This document shows, piece by piece, positions 17,876-27,240 of a stretch of 64,000 nt of DNA. Origin of the DNA: Lysinibacter cavernae (lineage in GTDB: Bacteria; Actinomycetota; Actinomycetes; Actinomycetales; Microbacteriaceae); contig NZ_JAAMOX010000001.1 in NCBI RefSeq assembly GCF_011758565.1, positions 969,838-1,033,837 of the forward strand, read 5' to 3'. The translations under genes and the position numbers were made by a program. The notes beneath the pieces were generated by a model. That model was not told the DNA's origin. It did no database searches and saw only the letters and a list, made by a program, of their open reading frames with translations. Within the stretch, counting starts at the first letter, position 1. Each line of letters starts with the position of its first letter.

Positions 17876-19600
17876 CTAAGCGAGCCGACCCGCGCTCAAC
17901 CGAAGCGTTTGTGTGAGCTGCGCCGCGGGAACCTGCGTGTGCGAAATAATGAGCACCGCACGGTCTCCCCCTGTCGCAATCGCTAGGAGGTCCTGCATCA
18001 GCTGATCGGCGCGGTCTGCGTCAACATTGGCCGTCGGCTCGTCGAACACGATCACCGGGAATCCGGCGAGCAGCGCCCGCGCAAGGGCGATGCGCTGCGC
18101 TTGCCCTCCAGAGACAAGGGCACCGCTTTCGCCGACGCGGGAGCTCAGGCCTCCACGGTCACGCACCCAATCGGCCAACCCCACCTGGTCAAGCACCGCG
18201 AGCAGTTCGTCGTCGGAAGCGTCATCCTTCGCAAACAAGAGGTTCTGGCGAATGTCATTGTCAAAGAGGTGCGGCGATTGCTCACACAGGCCAACAACCG
18301 AACGAACGGCCCGCTGGCTCAGGTCGCGAGCCTCAACGCCGCGCACAAGGTAACTTCCGCTGTAGTCGATAAACCGGACGAGGGCCTGAGCCAGCGTGGT
18401 CTTACCCGCCCCGCTCGCGCCCTCAATCAGGATGCTGTCGCCAGGCTTCACCGCGAACGAGACACCCTGCAGCGCGAGCTCGGTTGTCCCTGGATGATGG
18501 GCCGACACGTCGCGCAGTTCGATCAGCGTCTCCGTGATCGGTTCATCTGGTACCTCGCCCGTTGCCAAATCTGCCGGGATGCCGTCTGGCAGCTCATCCG
18601 GAGCAACCGTCACCAGGCGAAGGGCGCTCGCCCGCACTTCCCTGCGAGCCGCAAGCGCGACGGGAACTGCCGAGAAGACCTCAAACACGGAGGCCGGAAC
18701 CATGACCGCAGCGGCAAAGAGCGGTCCGGTGAGGCTGCCGTCGGTCACGTCGCCAGCCGTCACGAGGATGGCGAAGATTGTTGCAGCACCAGCGAGCAGC
18801 GAAACAAACGCGGCCGCAGCACCTGCGCCGATTGAACGCCTGCGCTCGGCGGCCCTGAGCTCTGCATCCGCACGGTCGACTCGCTGCAGACGATCATCGA
18901 GCGCGCCAAACGCGGTGAGCACACCCAACGATCCGAGCACGTCAAGAATTTCGTCGGCGAGGCGCCCCCTGAGGGCTGAGATTCGCGACTCGGCCGCCGC
19001 AGATACCGCGCGGTTTGCAAACACCGCGAGCCCAAACGAGACGAGCAAGCTCGCGGCCATCACCAGTCCGGCCGGCAGCGAAATAAGGCTCACGGTAATG
19101 ACGCTCAGCACGAGCACAACTGTCGACATGATGATGGGTTGCACCACGCGCAGCGGATAGTTTTGCAGCTCATCAACGTCGCGGACAACTCGGCTCATGA
19201 GGTCGCCGCGAGTCGTTGAGCGAATGCCTGCCGGAGCAATAGGGAGCAGCCGCTCGTAAAACGAGACGCGCAGGGTTGACAGCTGGCGGAAGGCGGCGTC
19301 GTGGCTCGCAAGCCGCTCCGCGTAGCGGAACGCAGCCCGACCGATCGCGAACGCCCTCACGCCGACGACGGCAAACGTAATGTGCAAAATAGGCGGCTGC
19401 TCTGCTGACTTCACGATCAACCACATGCTGAGCGCGAGCAGGGCGACGGCCGAGACGTCCCCGAGCACCCCAAGGGCCACTCCCGGCGAGAACCGTTTGG
19501 GTGCAGGCATCGAGGTGCGAAGGATGGCACGCTGCTCGGCAAGAACATGCGCAGCGGGCGATGGAGCTTCGGAGGTCGAGGGTTGCGCGGCGGCGGTCAT
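17876..19600 (-). CDS. cydC: ABC transporter CydC (cytochrome bd biogenesis)
   Basis: CydC pairs with CydD to form the ABC exporter of reduced thiols and heme-related compounds needed to assemble cytochrome bd oxidase. The 574 residues have a six-helix membrane domain (about 40-320) and a C-terminal ATPase domain with Walker A GASGAGKTT, signature LVSGGQAQR and Walker B VIVFDEP. It overlaps the end of cydD by four bases (ATGA type), so translation is coupled, and it is the last gene of cydABDC. Confidence 0.94.
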   Translation of the reverse strand: MTAAAQPSTSEAPSPAAHVLAEQRAILRTSMPAPKRFSPGVALGVLGDVSAVALLALSMWLIVKSAEQPPILHITFAVVGVRAFAIGRAAFRYAERLASHDAAFRQLSTLRVSFYERLLPIAPAGIRSTTRGDLMSRVVRDVDELQNYPLRVVQPIIMSTVVLVLSVITVSLISLPAGLVMAASLLVSFGLAVFANRAVSAAAESRISALRGRLADEILDVLGSLGVLTAFGALDDRLQRVDRADAELRAAERRRSIGAGAAAAFVSLLAGAATIFAILVTAGDVTDGSLTGPLFAAAVMVPASVFEVFSAVPVALAARREVRASALRLVTVAPDELPDGIPADLATGEVPDEPITETLIELRDVSAHHPGTTELALQGVSFAVKPGDSILIEGASGAGKTTLAQALVRFIDYSGSYLVRGVEARDLSQRAVRSVVGLCEQSPHLFDNDIRQNLLFAKDDASDDELLAVLDQVGLADWVRDRGGLSSRVGESGALVSGGQAQRIALARALLAGFPVIVFDEPTANVDADRADQLMQDLLAIATGGDRAVLIISHTQVPAAQLTQTLRLSAGRLA

Positions 19601-21276
19601 CGTGTGGTCGTCCCAACGTGCTGGTTCAGAGTAATAACGGAGTCTGCGCGGTCGGCGACGGCTTGGCGGTGGCTGACAACAACCACGGCGACGCCTTCTG
19701 CCGCAATGCGCTTGAGGGCGTCAATAACGGCGGCCTCCGCCACCGAGTCAAGGGCCGAGGTTGGTTCGTCGAGCAGCAGGACACGAGATAATTTATCGAT
19801 GCGGCGAAAGAGGGCCCGCGCAATGGCAACTCGCTGGGCCTGACCGCCAGAGAGGCCTTCGCCTGATGGCCCAAGCTCCAGCGCCGGGTTGAGGTCAGAT
19901 GCTGCGACATCGGCAAGCACCTGCGTGATGGTCGCTGAGGCCTGCTCTGGCGTCTGAGACGAGCCGAGCAGGATGTTCTGCGCGATGGTTCCGGCAACAA
20001 GGCCAGGCTGTTGCCCTGCCCAGGCGAGCCAGGTGCGGTCCGCTGGAGAGTCGGCATCCACAGGACGCCCGTCAAGCAGAACCGTGCCGGTGTGGGGTAC
20101 AAGACCCGTCACCGTGCCAAGCAAACTGCTCTTTCCCGCGCCACTTGGGCCAACGATCACGGTGAGGGCACCGGATGCCGCGGTCATCGTCATCCGCTCG
20201 ACAGCGACAAAATCGCCATAGCTCACAGAGATATCTCGAAGAACCAGCCCGGACGTCTTGGGAGCTTCATCGGCGACTGCTGCCTCCGCAGCATCAGGCT
20301 GGGCACGCTGCTGATCTTCATCAAGAATCTCGAACACGTCCTCAACGGCAGCAAGTCCCTCGGCCGCTGCGTGAAAGCTCACGCCAACCTGTCGAATCGG
20401 CACAAATACTTCGGGGACCAGCAGCAGCACAAAGAGCCCAACGGAGAGGGCGAGGCTGCCTTCGATCAGCCGGATACCAATGGCAACGGCCACAAACGCA
20501 ACCGAGAGTGTGCCAGCGAGGTCAAGCACAAAGCCGCTCAGAAAGGTAACCCTGAGCACTTTCATTGTGCGCGAGCGGTAGTCTTCGGTGACCTGCTCGA
20601 TCCGCTTGCTCTGACGCTCGGCACGTCCAAAAATCTTGAGGGTGGACAGGCCCTGCACCACATCGAGAAAACTTGTGGCGAGCGTATTGAGCGCCTGCCA
20701 CTGCTTCTTCTGCACGCTCTGCGTTGCCCAGCCGATGAGGATCATGAACACAGGAATTGTGGGATAGGCGACAAGAATGACAACGGCGCTCGTCCAGTCC
20801 TGAGCCCAGATAATCACGACAAGAATTGGCGTGGCCAGCGCGGTCATGATGAGCTGTGGGATGTACTTGGCAAAATACTCGTCGAGCGAGTCGAGCCCCT
20901 GCGTCACCGTTGTTGTCACGGATGCCGACGAGCGCCCTGCGAGCCAGGACGGCCCGAGCCTCCGAATCGCGCTGAGGCTTGCCGTGCGCAATTCGCTTTT
21001 GGCCGTTGACGCTCCGCGGGCGGAGTTCGCGTCAACGAGCCAAATGCTGATGGCTCGGACGGCGACCGAAGCGGCAAGGCCGAGCAGGTTCGCGGCGAGG
21101 GATTCGGGCGCGATGCCCGATCGAACGCTCTCAACGACAGAGACGATCGCCTGCGAAGCAAACCACGCGAATCCGACAAGCGAGGCAACTCGGAGGAGGC
21201 CGAGCGCTGCACCCCGTGCCAAGAATCCGCGAATTGATCTGGCATACCTCAGGAGTCTCGCATCAAACGGCTTCAC
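19597..21276 (-). CDS. cydD: ABC transporter CydD (cytochrome bd biogenesis)
   Basis: CydD is the partner half-transporter of CydC. It has 559 residues from the GTG at 21276, which is preceded by GGGAG nine bases away; the upstream extension to 21321 lacks a better site. The membrane domain covers about residues 15-310 and includes the family segment GLDSLDEYFAKYIPQL. The ATPase domain has Walker A GPSGAGKSS, signature LSGGQAQR and Walker B VLLLDEPTSALD. About 170 bases with a strong secondary structure separate it from cydB, but the four cyd genes lie on one strand in the order cydA-cydB-cydD-cydC. Confidence 0.94.
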   Translation of the reverse strand: MKPFDARLLRYARSIRGFLARGAALGLLRVASLVGFAWFASQAIVSVVESVRSGIAPESLAANLLGLAASVAVRAISIWLVDANSARGASTAKSELRTASLSAIRRLGPSWLAGRSSASVTTTVTQGLDSLDEYFAKYIPQLIMTALATPILVVIIWAQDWTSAVVILVAYPTIPVFMILIGWATQSVQKKQWQALNTLATSFLDVVQGLSTLKIFGRAERQSKRIEQVTEDYRSRTMKVLRVTFLSGFVLDLAGTLSVAFVAVAIGIRLIEGSLALSVGLFVLLLVPEVFVPIRQVGVSFHAAAEGLAAVEDVFEILDEDQQRAQPDAAEAAVADEAPKTSGLVLRDISVSYGDFVAVERMTMTAASGALTVIVGPSGAGKSSLLGTVTGLVPHTGTVLLDGRPVDADSPADRTWLAWAGQQPGLVAGTIAQNILLGSSQTPEQASATITQVLADVAASDLNPALELGPSGEGLSGGQAQRVAIARALFRRIDKLSRVLLLDEPTSALDSVAEAAVIDALKRIAAEGVAVVVVSHRQAVADRADSVITLNQHVGTTTR

Positions 21277-21374
21277 TCTGTTATTCTCCCAAACTCTGGC
21301 GGCACTCGCTGACAGGCGCACGGTTGGCGAGCCAAAGCCGGCCGCTCACCGGCACAAAGCGAGTTGGTTGTACG

Positions 21375-21435
21375 CAACAGCCCGCCGAGTCCAAGCATCC
21401 GTCACTGGATGGGTACCTGAACTGGCGGGCTGTTG
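21375..21435 (-). repeat. Nested stem-loop between cydB and cydD
   Basis: A perfect 12-base inverted repeat, CAACAGCCCGCC at 21375-21386 with GGCGGGCTGTTG at 21424-21435, encloses a second small hairpin (CATCC 21396-21400 with GGATG 21407-21411). It begins 13 bases after the cydB stop. There is no T-run after it on the minus strand, so it is not a classical terminator. It may protect the cydAB message or lower expression of cydDC. Confidence 0.7.
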
Positions 21436-21448
21436 GATGGGTTGCTAC

Positions 21449-22480
21449 TTAGTGAGCGGCAACCGGGATGCTCGCGCGGGTTATGCGCTTGCGGAAGATC
21501 CAGTAGGTCCAGGTCTGGTAGGCCAGGACTAATGGAAGGGCACAGATAGCAACCCAGGTCATGAACTCAAGCGTCATCTGCGAGCTCGACGCTCCCGTGA
21601 TGGTCATGTTGTTGACCGCGGGATCGATGCTCGAGATCATCACGTTCGGGAAGAGCGCCATGAACACCGTGAGCAGCGCAAACGTCATGGTCAGCACGTG
21701 CAGGGTGAATGCCCAGCCCTCACGACCCTTGAAGTTTGCCAACCACGCGCCGATGAGGGCGACCGCCGCAAGCGCAGCGAGCACAACCACAAACACAATG
21801 GTGTCGGAGCCGAGGTGCTCGATGATCGTCCAGATCAGGAAGGCAGCAGCGATCACGATCGTCACGAGGCCAACCTTGACGGCAAGCGCACGCGCACGTT
21901 CACGAATGTCTCCGTCGGTTTTGAGCGAGATGAACACGAGGCCGTGTACAAAGCAGAGCATCATGATGGTGATGCCGCCAAGCAGGCTGTACGGGTTCAG
22001 CAACGTGAACAGGTTGCCGGTAAAGATCCAGCCGCCGTTCTCAAGTCGCTCAAGTGGCACACCGTGGATGAGGTTGGCAAACGCCGTTCCCCACAGCAGC
22101 GGAGGAAGAGCCGAGCCGATGAAAATAAACCGGTCGAACCAGGCCTTCCACTGCTCGCTCTTACCCTGGTGACGATACTCAAACGAGACACCACGCAGGA
22201 TCAGCGCAACGAGGATGAGCAGCAAGGCGAGGTAGAAGCCGCTGAACATGGTCGCATACCACTCGGGGAATGCGGCGAACAGACAGGCACCTGCCACGAT
22301 GAGCCAGGTTTCGTTCAGGTCCCAGATGGGCCCGATGGTGTTGATCACAACGCGGCGATCGGTGTCGTCTTTCGAGACAAAGGGAAGGCTGATGCCAACG
22401 CCGAAGTCAAAGCCGTCAAGTACGAGGTATCCCACAAGGAGAACACCAACAATAAAGAACCAGATGTATTGCAGTTCCAT
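21449..22480 (-). CDS. cydB: Cytochrome bd ubiquinol/menaquinol oxidase subunit II
   Basis: CydB is the second membrane subunit of the high-affinity terminal oxidase. The 343-residue protein has about nine hydrophobic segments and the family hallmarks near the N-terminus (YLVLDGFDFGVGISLPFV, then NTIGPIWDLNETWLIVAGACLFAAFPEWYA). It starts 14 bases after cydA and is cotranscribed with it. The family name uses ubiquinol, but actinobacteria feed this enzyme with menaquinol. Confidence 0.96.
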   Translation of the reverse strand: MELQYIWFFIVGVLLVGYLVLDGFDFGVGISLPFVSKDDTDRRVVINTIGPIWDLNETWLIVAGACLFAAFPEWYATMFSGFYLALLLILVALILRGVSFEYRHQGKSEQWKAWFDRFIFIGSALPPLLWGTAFANLIHGVPLERLENGGWIFTGNLFTLLNPYSLLGGITIMMLCFVHGLVFISLKTDGDIRERARALAVKVGLVTIVIAAAFLIWTIIEHLGSDTIVFVVVLAALAAVALIGAWLANFKGREGWAFTLHVLTMTFALLTVFMALFPNVMISSIDPAVNNMTITGASSSQMTLEFMTWVAICALPLVLAYQTWTYWIFRKRITRASIPVAAH

Positions 22481-22494
22481 GAGTTCCTCTCCTT

Positions 22495-23937
22495 CTAGTA
22501 GACCGTGGCAAGTTTGGTGTGGTCGACGTCGCTGCCATCTTCTGGCACCTCAATCGCTGGCGGGCCGGCTTTTGCGGCCTTGATGATGAGCTTGTACTCA
22601 ACCACTGCGAGTCCGCCATACACCAGGGTGAAGACGACGAGCGAGATGAGAACTGAAAGCCCTGTCACTCCCGGCGAAACGCCCGACTCCGTGGTCATCA
22701 ACCCAAACACGATCCAGGGCTGACGGCCCATCTCGGTGAAGATCCAGCCAACGAGCGAGGCAACCATCGGAACCGGTGCGGTCCAGATCGCGATCTTCCA
22801 AGCGATTGGCTTGACTTCGCGGTTCTTGCGGGTCAGCCACAGGCCAACAACCGAGACGAGGGCCGCGAAGATGCCGAGGCCCATCATCCAGCGGAATGCC
22901 CAGTAGGTCACCCAAATGATGGGGGCAAACTGGCCGTCGGATGGGCACGCAATGTTGCTGCCACCCGAGCAGTAGAGCTCGGTGTATTCGCGCTGCAGGT
23001 CGTTGATGCCCTCAACCGTTCCGTCGAAGGTGTGAGTTGACAAGAAGGAGAGCAGGTACGGGATGCGTACGGAGAAGATCTCGTGAGCGCCGTCCGGGGT
23101 GCCAAGGCTGAAGAGCGAGAAGGATGCTTCTGCCCCTGATGCCGTGTTATACAGACCTTCTGCAGCGGCCATCTTCATAGGCTGGGTCTCAACCATGACG
23201 AGGCCAAGCTGGTCACCGCTGAGGGCGGTTCCTGCGAAGGCGACGATGTTGGTCCAGAGTCCGAAGCGAAGGGCAGTGCGCATGGTCTCCATGTGCTGCT
23301 TCTTCGAGAGGTGCCAGGCGGCAACCGCAACGATGACGCACGCGGCGAACATGATCGAGGCGAAGATGGTGTGCGGGAACTGGGTCAGCGCAACGGGGTT
23401 CGTGAGCACCGCACCGATGTCGGTGAGCTCGGCGCGTCCACGCTCCGCGTTGATTTCGTAGCCAAGCGGGTTCTGCATGAAGGCGTTGGCTGCGAGGATG
23501 AAGTACGCGGACATGATCGACGCAATTGAGGTGAGCCAGATCGACATCAGGTGAATCTTCTTCGGCAGCTTGTCCCATCCGAAGATCCAGACACCGATGA
23601 AGGTTGCTTCAAGGAAGAATGCAAGCAGGCCCTCGATCGCGAGCGGCGCACCGAAGATGTCACCGACAAAGCGCGAGTAGTCGGACCAGTTCATGCCGAA
23701 CTGGAACTCCTGCACAATTCCGGTCACAACTCCCATGGCGAAGTTGATCAAGAAGATCTTGCCAAACAGTTTGGTCAGCTCAAGGTATTTCACCTTGCCT
23801 GTGCGAACCCAAGCGGTCTGCAAGATCGCTACCAGCAGTGCCATTCCCAGGGTGAGTGGAACGAACAGGAAGTGGTAGAGCGTGGTCAGCCCAAATTGCC
23901 ATCTGGCAAGTAAGAGCGGGTCGAGAAGTTCGTTCAA
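22495..23937 (-). CDS. cydA: Cytochrome bd oxidase subunit I
   Basis: CydA carries the hemes b558, b595 and d and the quinol site of the oxidase. Conserved features are LARWQFGLTTLYHFLFVPLTLG with the heme-ligand His, the region WSDYSRFVGDIFGAPLAIEGLLAFFLEATFIGVWIFGW, and WIFTEMGRQPWIV. The open frame reaches a GTG at 23982 (495 residues), but a TTG at 23937 follows GGAG by six bases and gives an N-terminus close to that of homologues, so I place the start there (480 residues). It is the first gene of cydABDC. The AT-rich region upstream (to 24140) must hold the oxygen- or redox-controlled promoter, but I recognise no regulator site in it. Confidence 0.95.
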   Translation of the reverse strand: MNELLDPLLLARWQFGLTTLYHFLFVPLTLGMALLVAILQTAWVRTGKVKYLELTKLFGKIFLINFAMGVVTGIVQEFQFGMNWSDYSRFVGDIFGAPLAIEGLLAFFLEATFIGVWIFGWDKLPKKIHLMSIWLTSIASIMSAYFILAANAFMQNPLGYEINAERGRAELTDIGAVLTNPVALTQFPHTIFASIMFAACVIVAVAAWHLSKKQHMETMRTALRFGLWTNIVAFAGTALSGDQLGLVMVETQPMKMAAAEGLYNTASGAEASFSLFSLGTPDGAHEIFSVRIPYLLSFLSTHTFDGTVEGINDLQREYTELYCSGGSNIACPSDGQFAPIIWVTYWAFRWMMGLGIFAALVSVVGLWLTRKNREVKPIAWKIAIWTAPVPMVASLVGWIFTEMGRQPWIVFGLMTTESGVSPGVTGLSVLISLVVFTLVYGGLAVVEYKLIIKAAKAGPPAIEVPEDGSDVDHTKLATVY

Positions 23938-24140
23938 TGCGTACTCCAAAGAGTCAAGTCTCTTGTATAAAAAGAGGCTCACGAAAAAGAACCTGTCAGG
24001 ATGGTCATTCCTGTGGATCTGCGAGCGGTAGTGCTCAACAAAACTTATTTTACGCTGTTGCCAGGCTACTCTCAGGTTTATTCAGTTGCAATAAGGTTGC
24101 ATAGTACGACGTCGAACTACTTCTTACTGAAAGCGGGCCT

Positions 24141-24836
24141 GTGAACGAGATCTTCGATTCAATAGGCAACCTCTTTAATGGGAGTGGTTCTGTCACCGAT
24201 ATCCTCGACTCGATCCTCCTCAGCATCCAGTCGGTAGGCCCGGTTTGGCGGGCAATCATTGCCGGAATCGCCATGATGCTTGAGACCTCAGTGCTCATCG
24301 GGCTCATCGTTCCCGGCGACACGATCGCGATCGTTTCGAGCCTCGGTTCCCAGTCGGTTGGTGAGTCGGCAATTCTGTTTGCCGCGCTTGTTCTTGGAGC
24401 GCTCACCGGCGAGTCGCTTGGGTTTGCCCTTGGCCGGTTTCTGGGCCCGCGCATCCGGCACAGCTGGTTGGGCCGACGGATTGGCGAACCGACATGGGTA
24501 CGCGCCGAACGCTACCTCGAACGCCGCGGCGGCATAGCCGTCTTCGCGTCACGCTTCCTGCCGGTGCTGCACTCCGTTGTCCCGTTGACTGTTGGTATGA
24601 GCACGATGACGTATCGGCGGTTTCTTGCGTGGACGGCCCCCGCCTGTGTCGTCTGGGCTGCGGCCTACGTCACTGTCGGCTACACCGCCGCAGCGAGCTA
24701 CGAACAGCTCTCTCAGTCGCTGCACTGGGCCGGTTACGTCTTTGTTGGCATCATCGTGTTGTTCATCGTCGGCGTCTACGTGACCAAGCGCATCGTCCAT
24801 GCCGCCGAGCAGAAGCATATGCACACCGAGGAGTGA
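24141..24836 (+). CDS. DedA family membrane protein
   Basis: DedA proteins are polytopic membrane proteins related to VTT/SNARE-associated proteins; members of the family flip lipid carriers such as undecaprenyl phosphate. The 231-residue protein contains family features: ETSVLIGLIVPGDTIAIVSSLGSQ, GALTGESLGFALGRFLG, and SRFLPVLHSVVPLTVGMSTMTYRRFLAWTAPACVVWA (the FVPxLRxxxPxxAG-like motif with the conserved Arg). The start is a GTG. It is transcribed away from cydA and followed by a long dyad that may terminate it. Confidence 0.88.
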   Translation: MNEIFDSIGNLFNGSGSVTDILDSILLSIQSVGPVWRAIIAGIAMMLETSVLIGLIVPGDTIAIVSSLGSQSVGESAILFAALVLGALTGESLGFALGRFLGPRIRHSWLGRRIGEPTWVRAERYLERRGGIAVFASRFLPVLHSVVPLTVGMSTMTYRRFLAWTAPACVVWAAAYVTVGYTAAASYEQLSQSLHWAGYVFVGIIVLFIVGVYVTKRIVHAAEQKHMHTEE

Positions 24837-24877
24837 CGGAGCGCAACGCGCGTCCTCCCCCGGCCCTCAGCAATCGG

Positions 24878-24927
24878 CCTGACCCAAATGTGCCGCAGAA
24901 CATGAACATAGGCATGTTTGGGTCAGG
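24878..24927 (+). terminator. Dyad element A after the dedA gene
   Basis: A 17-base arm starting CCTGACCCAAATGTGCC pairs with GGCATGTTTGGGTCAGG (16-base loop). In plus-strand RNA all 17 pairs form, two of them G-U. It lies 42 bases after the dedA stop and has no T-run. It shares long identical stretches with the element at 37617-37673. Confidence 0.65.
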
Positions 24928-25022
24928 TCGATTCACGCCGTTGGGTTCCTGGCATTAGCTGCGGCCTGGCTGGGAATCTGGTCATCGCTTGTGGGAAATA
25001 GTGTTCTTGAGTCTCTATCTCC

Positions 25023-25028
25023 TAGAAT
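25023..25028 (+). promoter_or_regulatory. -10 box TAGAAT for leaderless APP1-like gene
   Basis: TAGAAT is followed by exactly six bases (AGTTTG) and the GTG at 25035, with no ribosome-binding site, so transcription probably begins at the start codon. Confidence 0.6.
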
Positions 25029-25034
25029 AGTTTG

Positions 25035-26099
25035 GTGGATACTCCCGAAAACGCTTCTTTGCCCGCGGAGTCCACCCGACCCGTCTTGCTTGCCCGTATC
25101 GACGATTGGATACATGTCCGACGAGCGAGGCGCGCTGTCAAACGCGGCAAAATACCGACTGTCATTCCCTATATCGGCTACGGAAAACCCGATTGGATTC
25201 GGGTCCTCGGCCGCGTCCTGTATCTGAAGCCCGGCTCAACACATATGTCTGGCGTTCGCGTCGACGAGCAGCAGGCCTCGCGGGTTCGGGGCTGGCGCAG
25301 CTTTATGAGCGTGCACGTTCCCTTTTTAACCGTAACCGTTGAGGTTGACGGCGTTGTGCTTGGCGAGGTCACAACAGACAGAGGGGGCGTCATTGACGCT
25401 ATCGTTCCGGCGACCCTTACTCCAGGTTGGCACAGCGTGCGTCTGAGCGTGAACGGCAACGAGGTCAGCGGATGCCCCGTCTACGTTGTCGACCCGGCAG
25501 CGCACTTCGGTGTGATTTCTGACGTTGACGACACCGTCATGATCACCAAGTTGCCAAAACCGTTTGTTGCCGCGTGGAACTCATTTGTTCGCCACGAACA
25601 GGCTCGCGTACCCACGCCTGGCATGGCCGTTTTTATCGACCGTCAAATCTCGAGCCATCCTGGTGCCCCGATCATTTACCTGTCGACGGGTGCCTGGAAT
25701 GTGGCTCCAACGTTGACTCGGTTCCTGTCACGCAACCTTTACCCGATGGGTCCGCTGTTGCTCACCGACTGGGGCCCAACAACCGACCGCTGGTTCCGCA
25801 GCGGGCGCGAACACAAAGAGCGCGAGTTGCGCCGCCTCGCGGCCGAGTTCCCAGAGGTCAAGTGGTTGCTCATCGGCGACGACGGACAGCACGACGAGGC
25901 GCTGTACCACGAGTTCTCGCTCCAGCATCCAGACAACGTCGCTGCCGTCGCGATTCGCCAGCTCACCACGGGAGAGGCCGTACTTGCCGGGGGGCGGAGC
26001 AAGGCCGAACTCCACACAAGCGTGAGTGGTGTCCCTTGGGTTTACGGTCCCGATGGTGCGACGCTTGCGCGCCTGATCAACGACCTGCCAAAGAAGTAG
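25035..26099 (+). CDS. APP1-like phosphatidate phosphatase domain protein (DUF2183)
   Basis: The C-terminal half contains the APP1 catalytic domain, a HAD-like fold first described in the yeast actin patch phosphatidate phosphatase. The motif SDVDDTV (about residues 167-173) is the DxDxT nucleophile motif, followed by YLSTGAWNV and LIGDDGQHDEALYHEF as the later HAD motifs. The N-terminal 150 residues form a beta-rich domain. Bacterial substrates are unknown. I take the GTG at 25035 as start because of the -10 box spacing; a TTG directly before it (25032) is the alternative. It converges with nothing and is followed by the FUSC gene. Confidence 0.85.
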   Translation: MDTPENASLPAESTRPVLLARIDDWIHVRRARRAVKRGKIPTVIPYIGYGKPDWIRVLGRVLYLKPGSTHMSGVRVDEQQASRVRGWRSFMSVHVPFLTVTVEVDGVVLGEVTTDRGGVIDAIVPATLTPGWHSVRLSVNGNEVSGCPVYVVDPAAHFGVISDVDDTVMITKLPKPFVAAWNSFVRHEQARVPTPGMAVFIDRQISSHPGAPIIYLSTGAWNVAPTLTRFLSRNLYPMGPLLLTDWGPTTDRWFRSGREHKERELRRLAAEFPEVKWLLIGDDGQHDEALYHEFSLQHPDNVAAVAIRQLTTGEAVLAGGRSKAELHTSVSGVPWVYGPDGATLARLINDLPKK

Positions 26100-26126
26100 T
26101 CGCGCGCTCGTCCGGCCCGAACGCTC

Positions 26127-26132
26127 TAGGCT
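26127..26132 (+). promoter_or_regulatory. -10 box TAGGCT for leaderless FUSC gene
   Basis: TAGGCT is followed by seven bases (GGAACAC) and the ATG at 26140. No Shine-Dalgarno sequence is present. Confidence 0.5.
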
Positions 26133-26139
26133 GGAACAC

Positions 26140-27240
26140 ATGGCAATAGTAAGTATTCGTGCGGCCCGTCGAGAGCCATGGATCCAGGCTGCCAAGACCC
26201 TCATTGCCACGCTTGCCGCCTGGTTTGGCTGCCTCGCGATTTTTCCAAACCAGGCCCCAATATTTGGCGCCATCGCGGCGCTGCTGTGCGTCCAGCCAAA
26301 CGTCACTCAGTCGCTCTCAAAGGGCGTCGAGCGGGTCATCGGAGTTGTCGCCGGCGTCGCCGTTGCGTACGGGGCCGTACTTGTGTTTGGCTCCCCCGGT
26401 TGGCTGTTCATCCTCGCGATCGCTGTGTCAATTGTGCTCGGTTGGGCGCTGAGGATGACCACCACATCCTCAAACCAAATCGCGATTACGACCATGCTCG
26501 TGTTGGCGCTTGGCAATCAAGATCCCGACTATGCGCTCGGCCGCATTGCGGAAACGCTGATTGGGGCAGCGATCGGCATCATCGTCAACGCGGCCATCGC
26601 GGCCCCCGTGAAAATCACCCCGGCGCATATCGGGGTTCGCACCCTCGGCTATGACGCGTCGCGGTGCCTCGATCGGCTCTCCGAGGCGCTCACCGAACCG
26701 CAGTCAACGGAGTGGATCAACGAAATGCTCGCTGAGGTCCGGACCGTTGTGGATGATCGAGAAAAGGTGCGCGACCTGATCGGAGCCGCAAAGGAAAGCC
26801 TCGCGCTCAACCCGCGCGGCAGCCGCCACAGGACCCAGCTGGACGAGGATGCAACGCTCATGCGTTCGCTGAGCCCCATTATTACGCAGATCTCCGGGAT
26901 GACGAGGGCGCTCCACGACAATTACTCGGTGACGTTACTCGAAGACCCAACAGTGCACGGCCTCGCTGAGGAGTTCAGGCGGGCCGCTCACGACCTCCGA
27001 CGTATCTCTCAGCTCCGCGACGACCTCCATACGGAAGAAACGCCGGTGACGTCGCAGCTGCCAGCGCTCACGGCACCGTTTGCCATACTCCGCCCAAATC
27101 CGGTGCATTGGATTCTGATCGGGTCGCTGATGGAAGACCTGCGTCGAGTTCGAGACGGGATCGTCTCAATCAGCGAGCACGAGTCGTTTCGTCAGCCAAA
27201 GGATACCGGCAGAGGACAGGCATCAAGCTCGCCCAGCTAA
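26140..27240 (+). CDS. FUSC / aromatic acid exporter family membrane protein
   Basis: The 366-residue protein has an N-terminal membrane domain of about six segments (residues 15-155, including IFGAIAALLCVQPNVTQSLSKGVERVIGVVAGVAVAY, which is the typical FUSC/ArAE signature) and a helical cytoplasmic C-terminal domain. Members of this family export aromatic carboxylates or act in stress resistance. No periplasmic adaptor gene is nearby, as expected for a Gram-positive. Its stop codon overlaps the stop of the gene on the other strand (27237-27240). Confidence 0.82.
   Translation: MAIVSIRAARREPWIQAAKTLIATLAAWFGCLAIFPNQAPIFGAIAALLCVQPNVTQSLSKGVERVIGVVAGVAVAYGAVLVFGSPGWLFILAIAVSIVLGWALRMTTTSSNQIAITTMLVLALGNQDPDYALGRIAETLIGAAIGIIVNAAIAAPVKITPAHIGVRTLGYDASRCLDRLSEALTEPQSTEWINEMLAEVRTVVDDREKVRDLIGAAKESLALNPRGSRHRTQLDEDATLMRSLSPIITQISGMTRALHDNYSVTLLEDPTVHGLAEEFRRAAHDLRRISQLRDDLHTEETPVTSQLPALTAPFAILRPNPVHWILIGSLMEDLRRVRDGIVSISEHESFRQPKDTGRGQASSSPS

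Noticed and set aside
23938-24140. Rex or other redox-regulator site before cydA
   Set aside because: I looked for TTGTGAA-N8-TTCACAA-like dyads. There are direct repeats (GTTGCA twice near 24086) and AT-rich tracts, but nothing close enough to name a regulator.
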